Shown here: positions 1 through 8,000 of the stretch, in pieces | How positions within the stretch are numbered: position 1 is the stretch's first letter | Layout of the letters: each line of letters begins with the position of its first letter | Assembly: GCA_903944755.1 (NCBI GenBank) | Contig: CAJATB010000144.1 | Coordinates: forward strand, 1-13,795 | Direction: 5' to 3' | Length of the DNA: 13,795 nucleotides | Source of the DNA: an uncultured Bacteroidota bacterium | GTDB lineage: Bacteria > Bacteroidota > Bacteroidia > Chitinophagales > Chitinophagaceae | The notes under the pieces: model-generated | The model's database searches: none | What the model saw: only the letters and a program-made list of their open reading frames with translations | Told to the model about the DNA's origin: nothing | Made by a program: the position numbers and the translations under genes

Positions 1-1
1 A

Positions 2-307
2 GATATATCTAATATAATAGTAGATAGTAAATCTATAGATATAATTAAATTAGAAATAGATAAAATGAAAAAGCTAGTTGAACTAGATTTAAAAACAATA
101 ACTGTTGAAGAGGAAATTGATTTTTCTATTAATGTAAAGGAGTTAGTTAGGATATTAAACTGGACTAGATTTGAATTACTGATTTTTTATACTAACGAAA
201 AGGATGTTGAGGGTTTATTAACTGAATATGATAAACTCGGATGTTTGCAGGGGATACTAGATATTAAGGAACACTACTCTTATTTTCTAGATACCATCAT
301 AAAATAA
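2..307 (+). CDS. Hypothetical protein, 3' end only
   Basis: I do not recognise this protein. The reading frame is open from the first base of the window to the TAA at 305-307, so 101 residues are visible and the real start lies upstream. An ATG at 65 would give 80 residues, but nothing marks it as the true start and the Ile/Asp/Lys-rich frame before it looks equally coding. The visible part is acidic and probably helical (runs such as KLEIDKMKKLVELDL and ELVRILNWTRFELLIFY). There is no membrane segment, signal peptide or catalytic motif. Base composition is very AT-rich, like the other genes of the left flank and unlike the metal-export block. It is probably the C-terminal tail of a larger soluble protein; the function is unknown. 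Confidence 0.55.
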   Translation, partial: DISNIIVDSKSIDIIKLEIDKMKKLVELDLKTITVEEEIDFSINVKELVRILNWTRFELLIFYTNEKDVEGLLTEYDKLGCLQGILDIKEHYSYFLDTIIK

Positions 308-409
308 ACCCCTCAACGAAGACGTGAGTGGAACGAACGGGATAGACGAAGTCTAACGACTTCAAACCCAACCCCCCGGCCGGTTTGGCCCCCTTCCCAA
401 GAACAATAA
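308..409. other. Intergenic stretch with a C-rich patch and a short hairpin
   Basis: This is the first part of a 312-base stretch without a gene. A small inverted repeat, GAAGTC-TAAC-GACTTC, sits at 348-363, about 40 bases past the stop of the upstream gene. It is followed by a C-rich patch at about 366-398 that stands out from the AT-rich surroundings. The hairpin could belong to a terminator, but no T-tract follows it directly. I see no ORF with coding character here. Confidence 0.35.
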
Positions 410-433
410 ACCTTATCCTGTTTCGGAAAAGGT
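410..433. repeat. Hairpin repeat, copy 1
   Basis: This is a 24-base imperfect palindrome with a 9-base stem (ACCTTATCC / GGAAAAGGT, one A-A mismatch) and a 6-base loop (TGTTTC). A second copy with the same stem-loop layout lies 114 bases downstream. A run of eight T's at 452-459 is too far away for a classical terminator, so a REP-like or regulatory role is as likely. Confidence 0.5.
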
Positions 434-484
434 CGAAATGGGGACTAGTGATTTTTTTTCGATAAAATGACCGTAAAATATTTT

Positions 485-515
485 TACCTCCTCAGGTACT
501 ACCTTAAAATGGGTA
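485..515. promoter_or_regulatory. Cluster of alternating TACC/GGTA half-sites
   Basis: Four 4-base half-sites alternate within 31 bases: TACC at 485-488, GGTA at 495-498, TACC at 500-503 and GGTA at 512-515. Each neighbouring pair forms an inverted repeat with gaps of 6, 1 and 8 bases. The cluster lies between the two hairpin repeats, about 105 bases before the start of the small membrane protein. It could be a multi-site operator. The units are short, so chance is a real alternative. Confidence 0.25.
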
Positions 516-523
516 ATATCACC

Positions 524-547
524 ACCTTTTCCTGTTTTGGAAGAGGT
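524..547. repeat. Hairpin repeat, copy 2
   Basis: This is the second copy of the 24-base stem-loop at 410-433: stem ACCTTTTCC / GGAAGAGGT and loop TGTTTT. The copies differ at four positions. Two are in the stem: an A-A mismatch in copy 1 is a T-A pair here, and a T-A pair in copy 1 is T-G here. Pairing is therefore kept or improved despite divergence, which suggests the structure matters. The copy ends one base before the 549-568 palindrome. Confidence 0.5.
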
Positions 548-548
548 T

Positions 549-568
549 ATTCAGTATATATACTGAAT
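549..568. promoter_or_regulatory. Perfect 20-base palindrome, possible operator
   Basis: ATTCAGTATATATACTGAAT is an uninterrupted perfect palindrome, with no loop. That is the form expected of a binding site for a dimeric regulator rather than an RNA hairpin. It lies 21 bases upstream of a -7-like box at 590-597, where an activator or an overlapping repressor would bind. Its function is inferred from form and position only. Confidence 0.4.
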
Positions 569-589
569 GTATAGTTTGATTATAGGGTA

Positions 590-597
590 TAACTTTG
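590..597 (+). promoter_or_regulatory. Candidate Bacteroidota -7 box for the small membrane protein
   Basis: TAACTTTG matches the Bacteroidota -7 consensus TAnnTTTG exactly. It stands 22 bases before the ATG at 620, giving a short leader of about 15 bases. I see no TTG-type -33 element at the usual 19-21 base spacing. The perfect palindrome upstream could compensate if it binds an activator. The motif is short and this DNA is AT-rich, so the call is tentative. Confidence 0.35.
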
Positions 598-619
598 TTG
601 GCTAAATTTCATTTAATTG

Positions 620-871
620 ATGACTGGAAAAGAATCAATAGATTATATACTAAAAAAAGCGCTAGGTTGGTCACTCATTCTTATGGGCCTTTTTATGTAC
701 TTGATTATCTGTATTGAATGGACTACTTGTATTAGATTTATAACACCCAAAGAACCAGGTTATGCGATTTTGGTATCAGTTTTAATTTATACAATTATAC
801 CTTTTATTTTAGGATTTACTTTACTTATTAGATTAACAAATAAAGAAATGTTTCTTGATGGATATAAGTGA
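620..871 (+). CDS. Small two-helix membrane protein, unknown function
   Basis: This is an 83-residue hypothetical protein. I chose the ATG at 620; a TTG one codon earlier is possible but less likely. Two hydrophobic segments are clear, at about residues 16-35 and 48-70. They are joined by a short loop with Cys31, Cys37 and a Lys-Glu-Pro turn. The N-terminus (MTGKESIDYILKKALG) and the tail (RLTNKEMFLDGYK) are polar and charged, so both termini are probably on the same, likely cytoplasmic, side. No family motif is recognised. It is preceded by a -7-like box and a palindrome, and it faces a gene on the other strand across an 87-base gap, so it is probably transcribed alone. Small membrane proteins are frequent in defence and accessory loci, but nothing here proves such a role. 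Confidence 0.6.
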   Translation: MTGKESIDYILKKALGWSLILMGLFMYLIICIEWTTCIRFITPKEPGYAILVSVLIYTIIPFILGFTLLIRLTNKEMFLDGYK

Positions 872-883
872 TGTTTTAAAGGA

Positions 884-917
884 CGTATTGGATCATGAGT
901 ATCTTAACATCCAATCG
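884..917. terminator. Hairpin between convergent genes, possible bidirectional terminator
   Basis: The arms ATTGGAT (887-893) and ATCCAAT (909-915) pair perfectly, and the stem extends outward by CG/CG with one bulged base, around a 15-base loop. It sits in the 87-base gap between a plus-strand and a minus-strand gene that converge, which is where a shared terminator would be. No good T-tract follows on either strand, so this is a weak candidate. Confidence 0.3.
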
Positions 918-958
918 AGAAAAATAATCCGTTAATGAGGAGATATCTGGACAATGCG

Positions 959-1321
959 TTAATTTAATTTCTTCTTTTTATCTGTTCTGAATTTCCTCAA
1001 ATCCTCTTTTTTTATTTTATAAAATTTCAATAATTCAAAGGCCTTGTTTATAGATGAATTTAAATTACTATTTGCTTTTTCTAGTTTTTGCTCAAGCTGG
1101 TGTTTTTCAATAAATCCTATACCATTATTTAAAAATTCATATATGAGTGAATATTCATCGTAATTAATTTGTAAATCGAGATCATCATTCCAATCAACTT
1201 TTTCTAATTTGATACTACCTAAACTATAAATAGAACTACCACATTTTAGTTCTCCTTCATTAAAAGTAAAAGTAATAAATTCAGATTTATTACTTTTTGC
1301 AAAATCATAAAATAATTTCAT
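959..1321 (-). CDS. Hypothetical protein, possibly cut at its N-terminus
   Basis: This is a 120-residue ORF of unknown function, read from the first ATG in the frame (1321). The frame stays open to 1399, but only with a non-ATG start, and that part lies antisense-free inside the upstream gene in another phase. The start overlaps the end of the 1305-1643 ORF by 17 bases. The protein is soluble, with an acidic middle (KVDWNDDLDLQINYDEY) and a helical, Lys-rich C-terminal half (about residues 72-120) that may form a coiled coil. Base composition is clearly more AT-rich than the gene it overlaps, so the change of DNA origin falls near 1310-1325. It may be the intact gene or only the 3' part of a longer gene whose 5' end was replaced by the block to its right. 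Confidence 0.45.
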   Translation of the reverse strand: MKLFYDFAKSNKSEFITFTFNEGELKCGSSIYSLGSIKLEKVDWNDDLDLQINYDEYSLIYEFLNNGIGFIEKHQLEQKLEKANSNLNSSINKAFELLKFYKIKKEDLRKFRTDKKKKLN

Positions 1322-1643
1322 TGGTAAAGTTCTTACGCATAATATCCGCAACTCCTTTGAAGTGATTACGGATAATATGCCTGTAATAGTGCTGGGCAAA
1401 ATATTTACAATCGGTAAGGTTTACTGTAATAACAATTGCATCTTCTTTGGCTGGCAGAAAATCAGTGTATAACCAGTTGCCATAATGCAACTCACTTTCA
1501 TCAATTATGCCTTCAATAGCACCGTTTAAATCGTCTTTGTGGATGGGGCAATATCCTTCATGCTTTGTTGTATAAAAAGCAAATTCAGCCTCCTGCAAGG
1601 GGGCTGTAAATGGAATGATATTTAATTGTAGTGTTTGTTGCAT
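1305..1643 (-). CDS. Hypothetical protein, probably 3'-truncated; possible Argonaute-type N-terminal fragment
   Basis: This is a 112-residue ORF with an ATG start at 1643, 79 bases downstream of the P-type ATPase gene on the same strand. The visible features are an N-terminal beta strand (TLQLNIIPF), a Tyr/His-rich stretch (FAFYTTKHEGYCPIHKDDL), a second strand (AIVITVNL), and a helical end (YYRHIIRNHFKGVADIMRKNF). It then stops abruptly a few residues later. The layout reminds me of the N-terminal region of Bacteroidota long prokaryotic Argonaute (PIWI) proteins. This is recognition by feel, not by alignment, and no PIWI or MID domain is present. Sequence character changes right at the stop, so the ORF is best read as the 5' stub of a longer gene cut by recombination near 1310. 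A full, unrelated small protein is the alternative. Confidence 0.45.
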   Translation of the reverse strand: MQQTLQLNIIPFTAPLQEAEFAFYTTKHEGYCPIHKDDLNGAIEGIIDESELHYGNWLYTDFLPAKEDAIVITVNLTDCKYFAQHYYRHIIRNHFKGVADIMRKNFTNEIIL

Positions 1644-1673
1644 AAGCCAATCTTTATTTTATCAGTTAGTCAA

Positions 1674-1690
1674 TAATATTACAAATATTA
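1674..1690. other. Short AT-only inverted repeat
   Basis: TAATATT-ACA-AATATTA is a perfect 7-base stem with a 3-base loop, in the 79-base gap between the ATPase gene and the next minus-strand ORF. Being AT-only and without a T-tract, it would be a weak terminator or processing site at most. It may be chance in AT-rich DNA. Confidence 0.2.
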
Positions 1691-1722
1691 GCCTCCTTTA
1701 TTTAAATATATACATTGCAAAT

Positions 1723-3753
1723 TTAAAACTTCATCCGTTGTATTCGCACCGCATTTAATATTGCTAATAAAGCCACTCCAACATCCGCAAAAACGGCTTC
1801 CCACATGGTGGCTAAACCACCTGCACCCAATACCAATACAATGGCTTTTACTGCAAATGCTAAAATGATATTCTGTATTACAATGCTCCTGGTGGCTTTG
1901 CCTATTTTAATGGCGGTTACAATCTTTAAAGGCTGGTCTGTTTGTATCACTACATTGGCTGTTTCTATGGCTGCATCGCTGCCCATTGCACCCATTGCAA
2001 TGCCCACATCGCTTAAAGCCAATACGGGTGCATCGTTGATGCCATCGCCTACAAATGCAATGATTTTTGTCTTGTCCTGTTTTAGTTCTTCTACTTTCTG
2101 TACTTTGTTTTCTGGTAGCAAATCGCCAAAGGCGGTATCTATGCCAATTTGTTTTGCTACTTTTTGGGTAATGGAATTTTTATCGCCACTAAGCATTATG
2201 GTTTGTTTAATGCCGTTCAGGTGCATTTGCCTGATGGCTTCCTGTGCATCCTCTTTTACTTCATCGGCTATCAATACATAACCTGTATACTGGTTGCCTA
2301 TGGCTACCACTACAATGCTTTCTATAATTTCGTCAATAGCTGCATCGTATGTGATATTATATTTCTTTAGCAGTTTTGTATTACCTGCCAATACTTCTTT
2401 CCCGTTCACATTTCCCTTTAAGCCATGCCCTGAAATTTCTTCTATCTCTGTCGCCTGGTAAGTTTGTGTTTCGTTCTTTTCATACTCGGCAATGGCTTTG
2501 GCAATAGGATGTGTTGATTTGCTTTCTAATGCAGCTAATGTTTTTATGAAATCTGTTTTGTCCATTCCGTTAGTTACAATTGCCTGCACTTTAAAAACAC
2601 CTGCCGTTAGTGTGCCGGTTTTGTCCATCACAACGGTATTTATTTTGGTCATTAACTCTAAATAATTAGAACCTTTAAACAAAATACCATTTCTTGAAGC
2701 CGCACCTATGCCGCCAAAATAGCCCAATGGAATAGAGATAACCAATGCACAAGGGCAACTGATAACTAAGAAAATTAAAGCCCTGTACAGCCAATCATTA
2801 AACACATAATTGCTTAGAACAAAGTAGGGAACCACCACCAATGCTACTGCCAAAAAGAAAACGATAGGTGTATAGATTTTGGCAAATTTTCTTATCAGCA
2901 ATTCTGTTTTTGCCTTTCTTGCAGTAGCATTTTGCACCATTTCCAAAATCCGTGCAAGGGAACTATCGGCAAATTTTTTGGTTACTTTCAGTTCAATTAC
3001 TTTATCAAGGTTTAGCATACCTGCCAATACCTGTGCTCCTTTATAAATAGATTTTGGTTTGCTTTCTCCTGTAAGTGCTGCGGTATTGAAGCTGCTGCCC
3101 TCACTTAACATTTCACCATCTAACGGAATTTTTTCGCCTGCTTTAATTTGTATGGTTTCGCCTATTTCTACTTCTTCGGGTTTTATTTCTTCGTATTTAT
3201 TATTCCTTAAAACGCTGGCAGAAGATGGACGGACATCTAATAAGGCTTTGATATTGTTTTTTGCTTTATTAACTGCTGCCTTCTGAAACAATTCACCAAC
3301 GGCATAGAATAACATTACCGCAACACCTTCGGGATATTGACCGATGGCAAAAGCCCCCATAGTGGCCAATACCATTAATGTAAACTCGGTGAAGAACTCT
3401 TTTTTAAGACTGGCTTCCCATCCTTCTTTTATTACCGGTAAACCAACAGGTAGGTATGCAATAGCATACCATGCAAGGCGTACATAGTTTGTAAAGAATG
3501 AGGGTTTGAAATAATTATCCAACGCAATGCCAATGAGCAACATAACGAAACTGATAATGGCTGGCAGGTATTGTTTCCATACACTACTATGAGCTTGCAA
3601 TTGGACTTTATCTTGTCCACTATCAATGGTTTTCTTTTTATGCAGCAGTTGTTCTGCACCTGCTTCGGTATAGATTTTTTCTTCTAATGTGCAGCAGGTC
3701 ATCCTGCCTTGTTCATCGTAAGTATGCTTATGATTTGGGGCTGTATTTATCAT
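1723..3753 (-). CDS. zntA: P1B-type heavy-metal translocating ATPase (Zn2+/Cd2+/Pb2+ class)
   Basis: This inner-membrane pump of 676 residues exports divalent metal from the cytoplasm using ATP. Motifs in order are: actuator TGES (228-231); the metal-site CPC in the sixth membrane helix (333-335) followed by SIP (340-342); the phosphorylated Asp377 in DKTGTLT; the HP motif of the nucleotide-binding domain (His415-Pro416); the hinge GDGIND (569-574); and Lys636 and Asp657 in the last two helices. CPC together with the late Lys and Asp marks the ZntA/CadA subgroup (P1B-2) rather than copper pumps. It lacks a folded N-terminal HMA domain. Instead a short tail of about 60 residues carries His8, His10 and a Cys20-Cys21 pair. 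The start is ATG at 3753, 25 bases after the czcB stop, so it is probably in the same operon. CadA would be an equally valid name. Confidence 0.93.
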   Translation of the reverse strand: MINTAPNHKHTYDEQGRMTCCTLEEKIYTEAGAEQLLHKKKTIDSGQDKVQLQAHSSVWKQYLPAIISFVMLLIGIALDNYFKPSFFTNYVRLAWYAIAYLPVGLPVIKEGWEASLKKEFFTEFTLMVLATMGAFAIGQYPEGVAVMLFYAVGELFQKAAVNKAKNNIKALLDVRPSSASVLRNNKYEEIKPEEVEIGETIQIKAGEKIPLDGEMLSEGSSFNTAALTGESKPKSIYKGAQVLAGMLNLDKVIELKVTKKFADSSLARILEMVQNATARKAKTELLIRKFAKIYTPIVFFLAVALVVVPYFVLSNYVFNDWLYRALIFLVISCPCALVISIPLGYFGGIGAASRNGILFKGSNYLELMTKINTVVMDKTGTLTAGVFKVQAIVTNGMDKTDFIKTLAALESKSTHPIAKAIAEYEKNETQTYQATEIEEISGHGLKGNVNGKEVLAGNTKLLKKYNITYDAAIDEIIESIVVVAIGNQYTGYVLIADEVKEDAQEAIRQMHLNGIKQTIMLSGDKNSITQKVAKQIGIDTAFGDLLPENKVQKVEELKQDKTKIIAFVGDGINDAPVLALSDVGIAMGAMGSDAAIETANVVIQTDQPLKIVTAIKIGKATRSIVIQNIILAFAVKAIVLVLGAGGLATMWEAVFADVGVALLAILNAVRIQRMKF

Positions 3754-3778
3754 TTTATGAAAATTGATTTAGTTATTA

Positions 3779-5035
3779 TTATTCTTCCTCTTTACCACCA
3801 CTGGCTTTTGATAATACATAAAATGCACCTTTGGTTGCAATCCTTGCACCTTTCGGTATTTCTTCCAATGGCGTAATTTCTATGTAGCCCAATTCTGTTA
3901 CACCTGTGGTTACTTCTATCTTTTTAAACTGAATATGCTTTTCAGCTTTGGCTTCTGTATTCTTTTCTGACTTTTCCCCTGCTTCCTTTTTTTCAGCCTT
4001 CTCTTTACCTTCGCTTTCCTCATCCACAACCATAAAAATATATTGCTTGCCTTCTGCACTTACCACTGCATCAACAGGAACTGCCTGTACTGTTTGATTA
4101 CCTACATTAATCAATGCAGATACATACATACCCGGTAACAATTTGATGCCGCCTGTATTGTTGATTTTGGCATGTACAATTACCGATTTGTTTTCATTTT
4201 CAAAAGATTGATTGATACCGTAAATAGTACCTGTTATTTGCTTATTGTTCTGATTGGATAGAATGAACTCTACTGTCTGCCCATTCTTTACTTTAAACAA
4301 ATCCTTTTCATACACCTGCAAATCACAATGAACTTGTGAGTTATCTACAATATCCATTAAGGAGGTTTGCATATCAATATAGCTGCCTGTTTTTATGGGA
4401 ATATGCCCTATTACACCACTGATAGGTGCAGTGATGGGAATTTGATTTACAAATTTTCCATCTGCTACAGATGCAGGACTGATGTTTAATTGCTGTAATT
4501 GTGTTTCTATCCCTTTCAGCCTTGCTTTATCTGTTTCATACTTAGATGCTGCCTGTTGAAATACTTTGCCTGTACCTGCACTTTCGGTATTAAGTTCTTT
4601 TTGGCGTTGGTATTCCTGCTCAGAATAAACAAATTCTTTTTTCAGCATGAGGTAGTCCTGCTGCAACTTCACAATGTCTGTGTTTTCTAATATTGCTACT
4701 GTTTGCCCCTGGCGAACATAGTTGCCTTCCAACACTAATATTTTTTTAATGATGCCGGACACCAATGAATTTACATCGGCTTTATTTTGTGGGGGCACTT
4801 CCAATTGTCCGCTTGACTTTACCACACTGTTTAGATTTTTCATTTCTATTGTACCTAACTCAATGCCTACGGCTTTCATTTGCTCCTCCGAAACTTCTAT
4901 GGTTTCTGAATGGGTTTCCTCAACTTTAGTTGTTTCTTTTGTTTCCGTTTTATTGCCCGATTTGCAGGATGTAAAACCGATTGCAACTACAAAGAGTGCA
5001 AATGCTATGATTGATTTTATATTTATTGACTTCAT
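3779..5035 (-). CDS. czcB: CzcB/CusB-type periplasmic adaptor of the RND metal exporter (lipoprotein)
   Basis: This is the 418-residue membrane-fusion protein that bridges the inner-membrane pump and the outer-membrane channel. It has a lipoprotein signal peptide ending at the lipobox FTSC, so Cys24 is probably lipidated and anchored. Next come a charged linker with His42, the first half of a lipoyl-like barrel (about 85-118, with VLEGNYVRQGQTVAILE), a helical hairpin (about 122-184), the second lipoyl half (about 196-232), a beta-barrel (about 233-310) and a membrane-proximal domain. A Lys/Glu-rich low-complexity insert at 339-366 interrupts the membrane-proximal domain, just before HIQFKKIEV. 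The ATG at 5035 comes one base after the stop of the preceding gene, so translation is probably coupled. The family and place in the complex are secure; the exact metal is not. Confidence 0.92.
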   Translation of the reverse strand: MKSINIKSIIAFALFVVAIGFTSCKSGNKTETKETTKVEETHSETIEVSEEQMKAVGIELGTIEMKNLNSVVKSSGQLEVPPQNKADVNSLVSGIIKKILVLEGNYVRQGQTVAILENTDIVKLQQDYLMLKKEFVYSEQEYQRQKELNTESAGTGKVFQQAASKYETDKARLKGIETQLQQLNISPASVADGKFVNQIPITAPISGVIGHIPIKTGSYIDMQTSLMDIVDNSQVHCDLQVYEKDLFKVKNGQTVEFILSNQNNKQITGTIYGINQSFENENKSVIVHAKINNTGGIKLLPGMYVSALINVGNQTVQAVPVDAVVSAEGKQYIFMVVDEESEGKEKAEKKEAGEKSEKNTEAKAEKHIQFKKIEVTTGVTELGYIEITPLEEIPKGARIATKGAFYVLSKASGGKEEE

Positions 5036-5036
5036 T

Positions 5037-8000
5037 TTATTTATTTCCTTTTAAGTAGTTTAACAATATAATGGACTGATTGAACTGGTTCACTGCATCG
5101 GTATATTGCAGCCTTGTATTGATAGCCGTTTGCAGGTTTTGGATATACTCCATGTAACCAATTTCGCCTTTTGTGTATGCTGTGTTTGAAATTCTGATAA
5201 TATCGTCTGCCTGTTTTAAACCTGTGGTTTCGTAATACTGCAAACCTTCTTTTGCTTTCAGGTATTCGTTGTATTGCACTGCATAACTACTTTGCATGTA
5301 TAGCAAGGTTTGCTGCCGTTCTGTTTCAATCAACGTATTATTAATTTTGGCAGCTTTTATTTTTGCTTTTTGTGAACCAAAGAATAACGGCACTCCAATA
5401 CCTACCTGAAATCCTGCTATCCTTGTACCAGGGAAATAATTACGGTTAATTTTTGCTGGGTCAAACCCTTTGATAATAGCCTGATGATAATAGCCCACAT
5501 TCAAATCAGGAAGTAGCTTGCTTTTCTCCAAATTTATTTGTGATGTACTTACATTCAGCCGTTGATTATAATACTCTATCAGCGGATTTGATTTTATTGC
5601 AGCCGTGTCAAACTTGTAATCATCCGGCATCTTGGGTAATTCATTTTCTTTTGGCATTACCGGTTCGGATGTATTCAGCCATTTCTGCAATACCAATTGA
5701 TAACTGCTTAATGTTGTATTGGCTTGCTTTAACTGCAATTGGTTTTCTTTGTATCTGCTTTCGGCTTGCATTTTCTCCAACTGGTTTGTTTCACCTGTAT
5801 TATAGCGAAGGGTAGCCCGTTTGAGAAAGTTGCTGTAAATACTATCCTGCTGTTGCAACAGCTTTATTTTTTGTGAACTATAAACCAAATTGTAATAGGC
5901 TTCGGTTACTTCTTTTATTATTTCATTCTGTGATAGCAATTTTGATTTTTGTGCTAATAATGTTTCCTGTTTCAGTAGTTTATTTTGATTAGCATACACA
6001 GTAGGGAAAGCAATGGTTTGAGTAATGCCTATGCTGTTATCAATATTGCCGCCACTTGTTGGGTCTTGTGTCAATTGCAGGTTTGTTTTATCAGGATTAA
6101 AACCTGTTTTTTGCAGTACCTGAGATTGCCGAATGTATAGGTCGGCTCCCTTTATTTGCAGGTTATTTTTTAAAGCTATATCAATACATTCCTGTAAAGT
6201 TTTTTGATTGCTTTGTGCATAAGATTTTTCTGCAAACAAACTGATGAATGTAAACAGCAACAACACAGCCGCTGTATTGCCGGGGAGTTTTGTTTTTTTC
6301 ATTTTATTTAGTTTGAAATTAATTTTAGTGTTGAATAAAATGTAGAGTGCAGGAAGTACAAGCAAGGTGAAAAGCGTAGCTGTAATTAAACCGCCAATAA
6401 CTACGGTGGCTAATGGCTTTTGCACTTCACCACCTGCACCTGTGGAAAGTGCCATTGGTAAAAACCCTAATGATGCAACTGCTGCCGTCATAATTACAGG
6501 ACGCAGCCTTATGGCTGTACCTTTTCTTACCCTTTCATATATATCGGTAATGCCTTCGTCTTTTAACTGGTTGAAGTAACCAATCAATACAATGCCATTT
6601 AATACTGCTACACCAAACAAAGCTATAAAACCAACACCTGCCGAAATACTGAATGGCATACCTCTTAGCCACAAAGCAATGATGCCACCAATGGCGGATA
6701 ATGGAACTGCGGTAAAAATCAGGAATGATTGTTTTACACTGTTGAAAGTAAAGTAGAGCAATACTAAAATGAGTAATAATGCTACCGGCACTGCAATACC
6801 TAACCTTGCCTTTGCTTCTTTCAGGTTTTGAAACTGACCACCATAGGTATAGTAATAACCTGAAGGTAGTTTTAGTTTTTCATCTAATATGGGTTGTATT
6901 TCTTCTACCGTGCTTTCAACATCTCTGCCATGAACATTGAAACCTACAAAAGTTCTACGCTGCCCATCCTCATGACTTATTTGTGCAGGGGCTGTTTTGA
7001 ATGAAATATTTGCTACCTGGTTAATAGGCACTTTGTTGCCTGATGGCAATGGCACATAAAGGTTTTCAATATTGCTGAAGTCTTTCCGCAAATCTTTTTG
7101 CAACCGTACTACCATGTCAAACCGTTTATCTCCTTCAAACACAACACCTGCCACATTTCCTGCAAAAGCAGTTTTCAGCACCATGTTTACATCACTGATG
7201 TTTAATCCGTATTGTGCAATTTTATCACGGTTATACTCCACTTGTATTTGTGGCAAGCCGCTTATTTTTTCTACAAAAGGTTCACTTACTCCTTTTACAT
7301 TTTTTATCAAACCTGCTATTTTATTTGCCTGAGCATTCAGTATTTCCAAATCTTCACCATAGATTTTTATTGCCACATCCTGTTTGATACCTGTAATTAA
7401 TTCATTAAACCGCATCTGCATTGGTTGTGTAATTTCAAAATTTACACCGGGTAAAATGCTTAGTGCTTCTTCCATTTTTTCCATCATTTCTTCCCTGGTA
7501 TGTGCAGATGTCCATTCTTCTTTAGGCTTCATGGAAAGCATCATATCGGCTCTTTCTATCGGCATCGGGTCGGTTGGAATTTCAGAACTCCCTATTCTTG
7601 TTACCGCCTGTTTTATTTCAGGAAACTTATCCTTTAAAATTTTCTCCGCCTTGCCAAATGTTTCTACTACCTGCGTTAATGATGTGCCTTGTGCCATGCT
7701 TATTTCAACGGAAAGGTCGCCTTCTTCCAATGTCGGGATAAACTCACCGCCTAAGCTGTTGAACAGGATTAAGCTGCCGGCAAATAATACTACCATAGCA
7801 GCCACAATAGTTTTTTTCCAATGCAAAGCCCAATTGAGTAATGGTGTATAAAGTTGTTGCAAGAAATCAATTATTTTATCTGATATATTGCGTTTATGTG
7901 TTGCCTTTTTACTAAGGAACAATGCACTCATCATTGGCACATAAGTCAATGAAAGAATAAATGCCCCTAAAATAGCAAAGGCAACTGTTTGTGCCATTGG

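Noticed and set aside
1322..1399. N-terminal extension of the 959-1321 ORF to a TTG at 1399.
   Set aside because: It would overlap the 1305-1643 ORF by 95 bases, needs a rare start codon, and the extra residues match the composition of the other gene's DNA, not that of the ORF.
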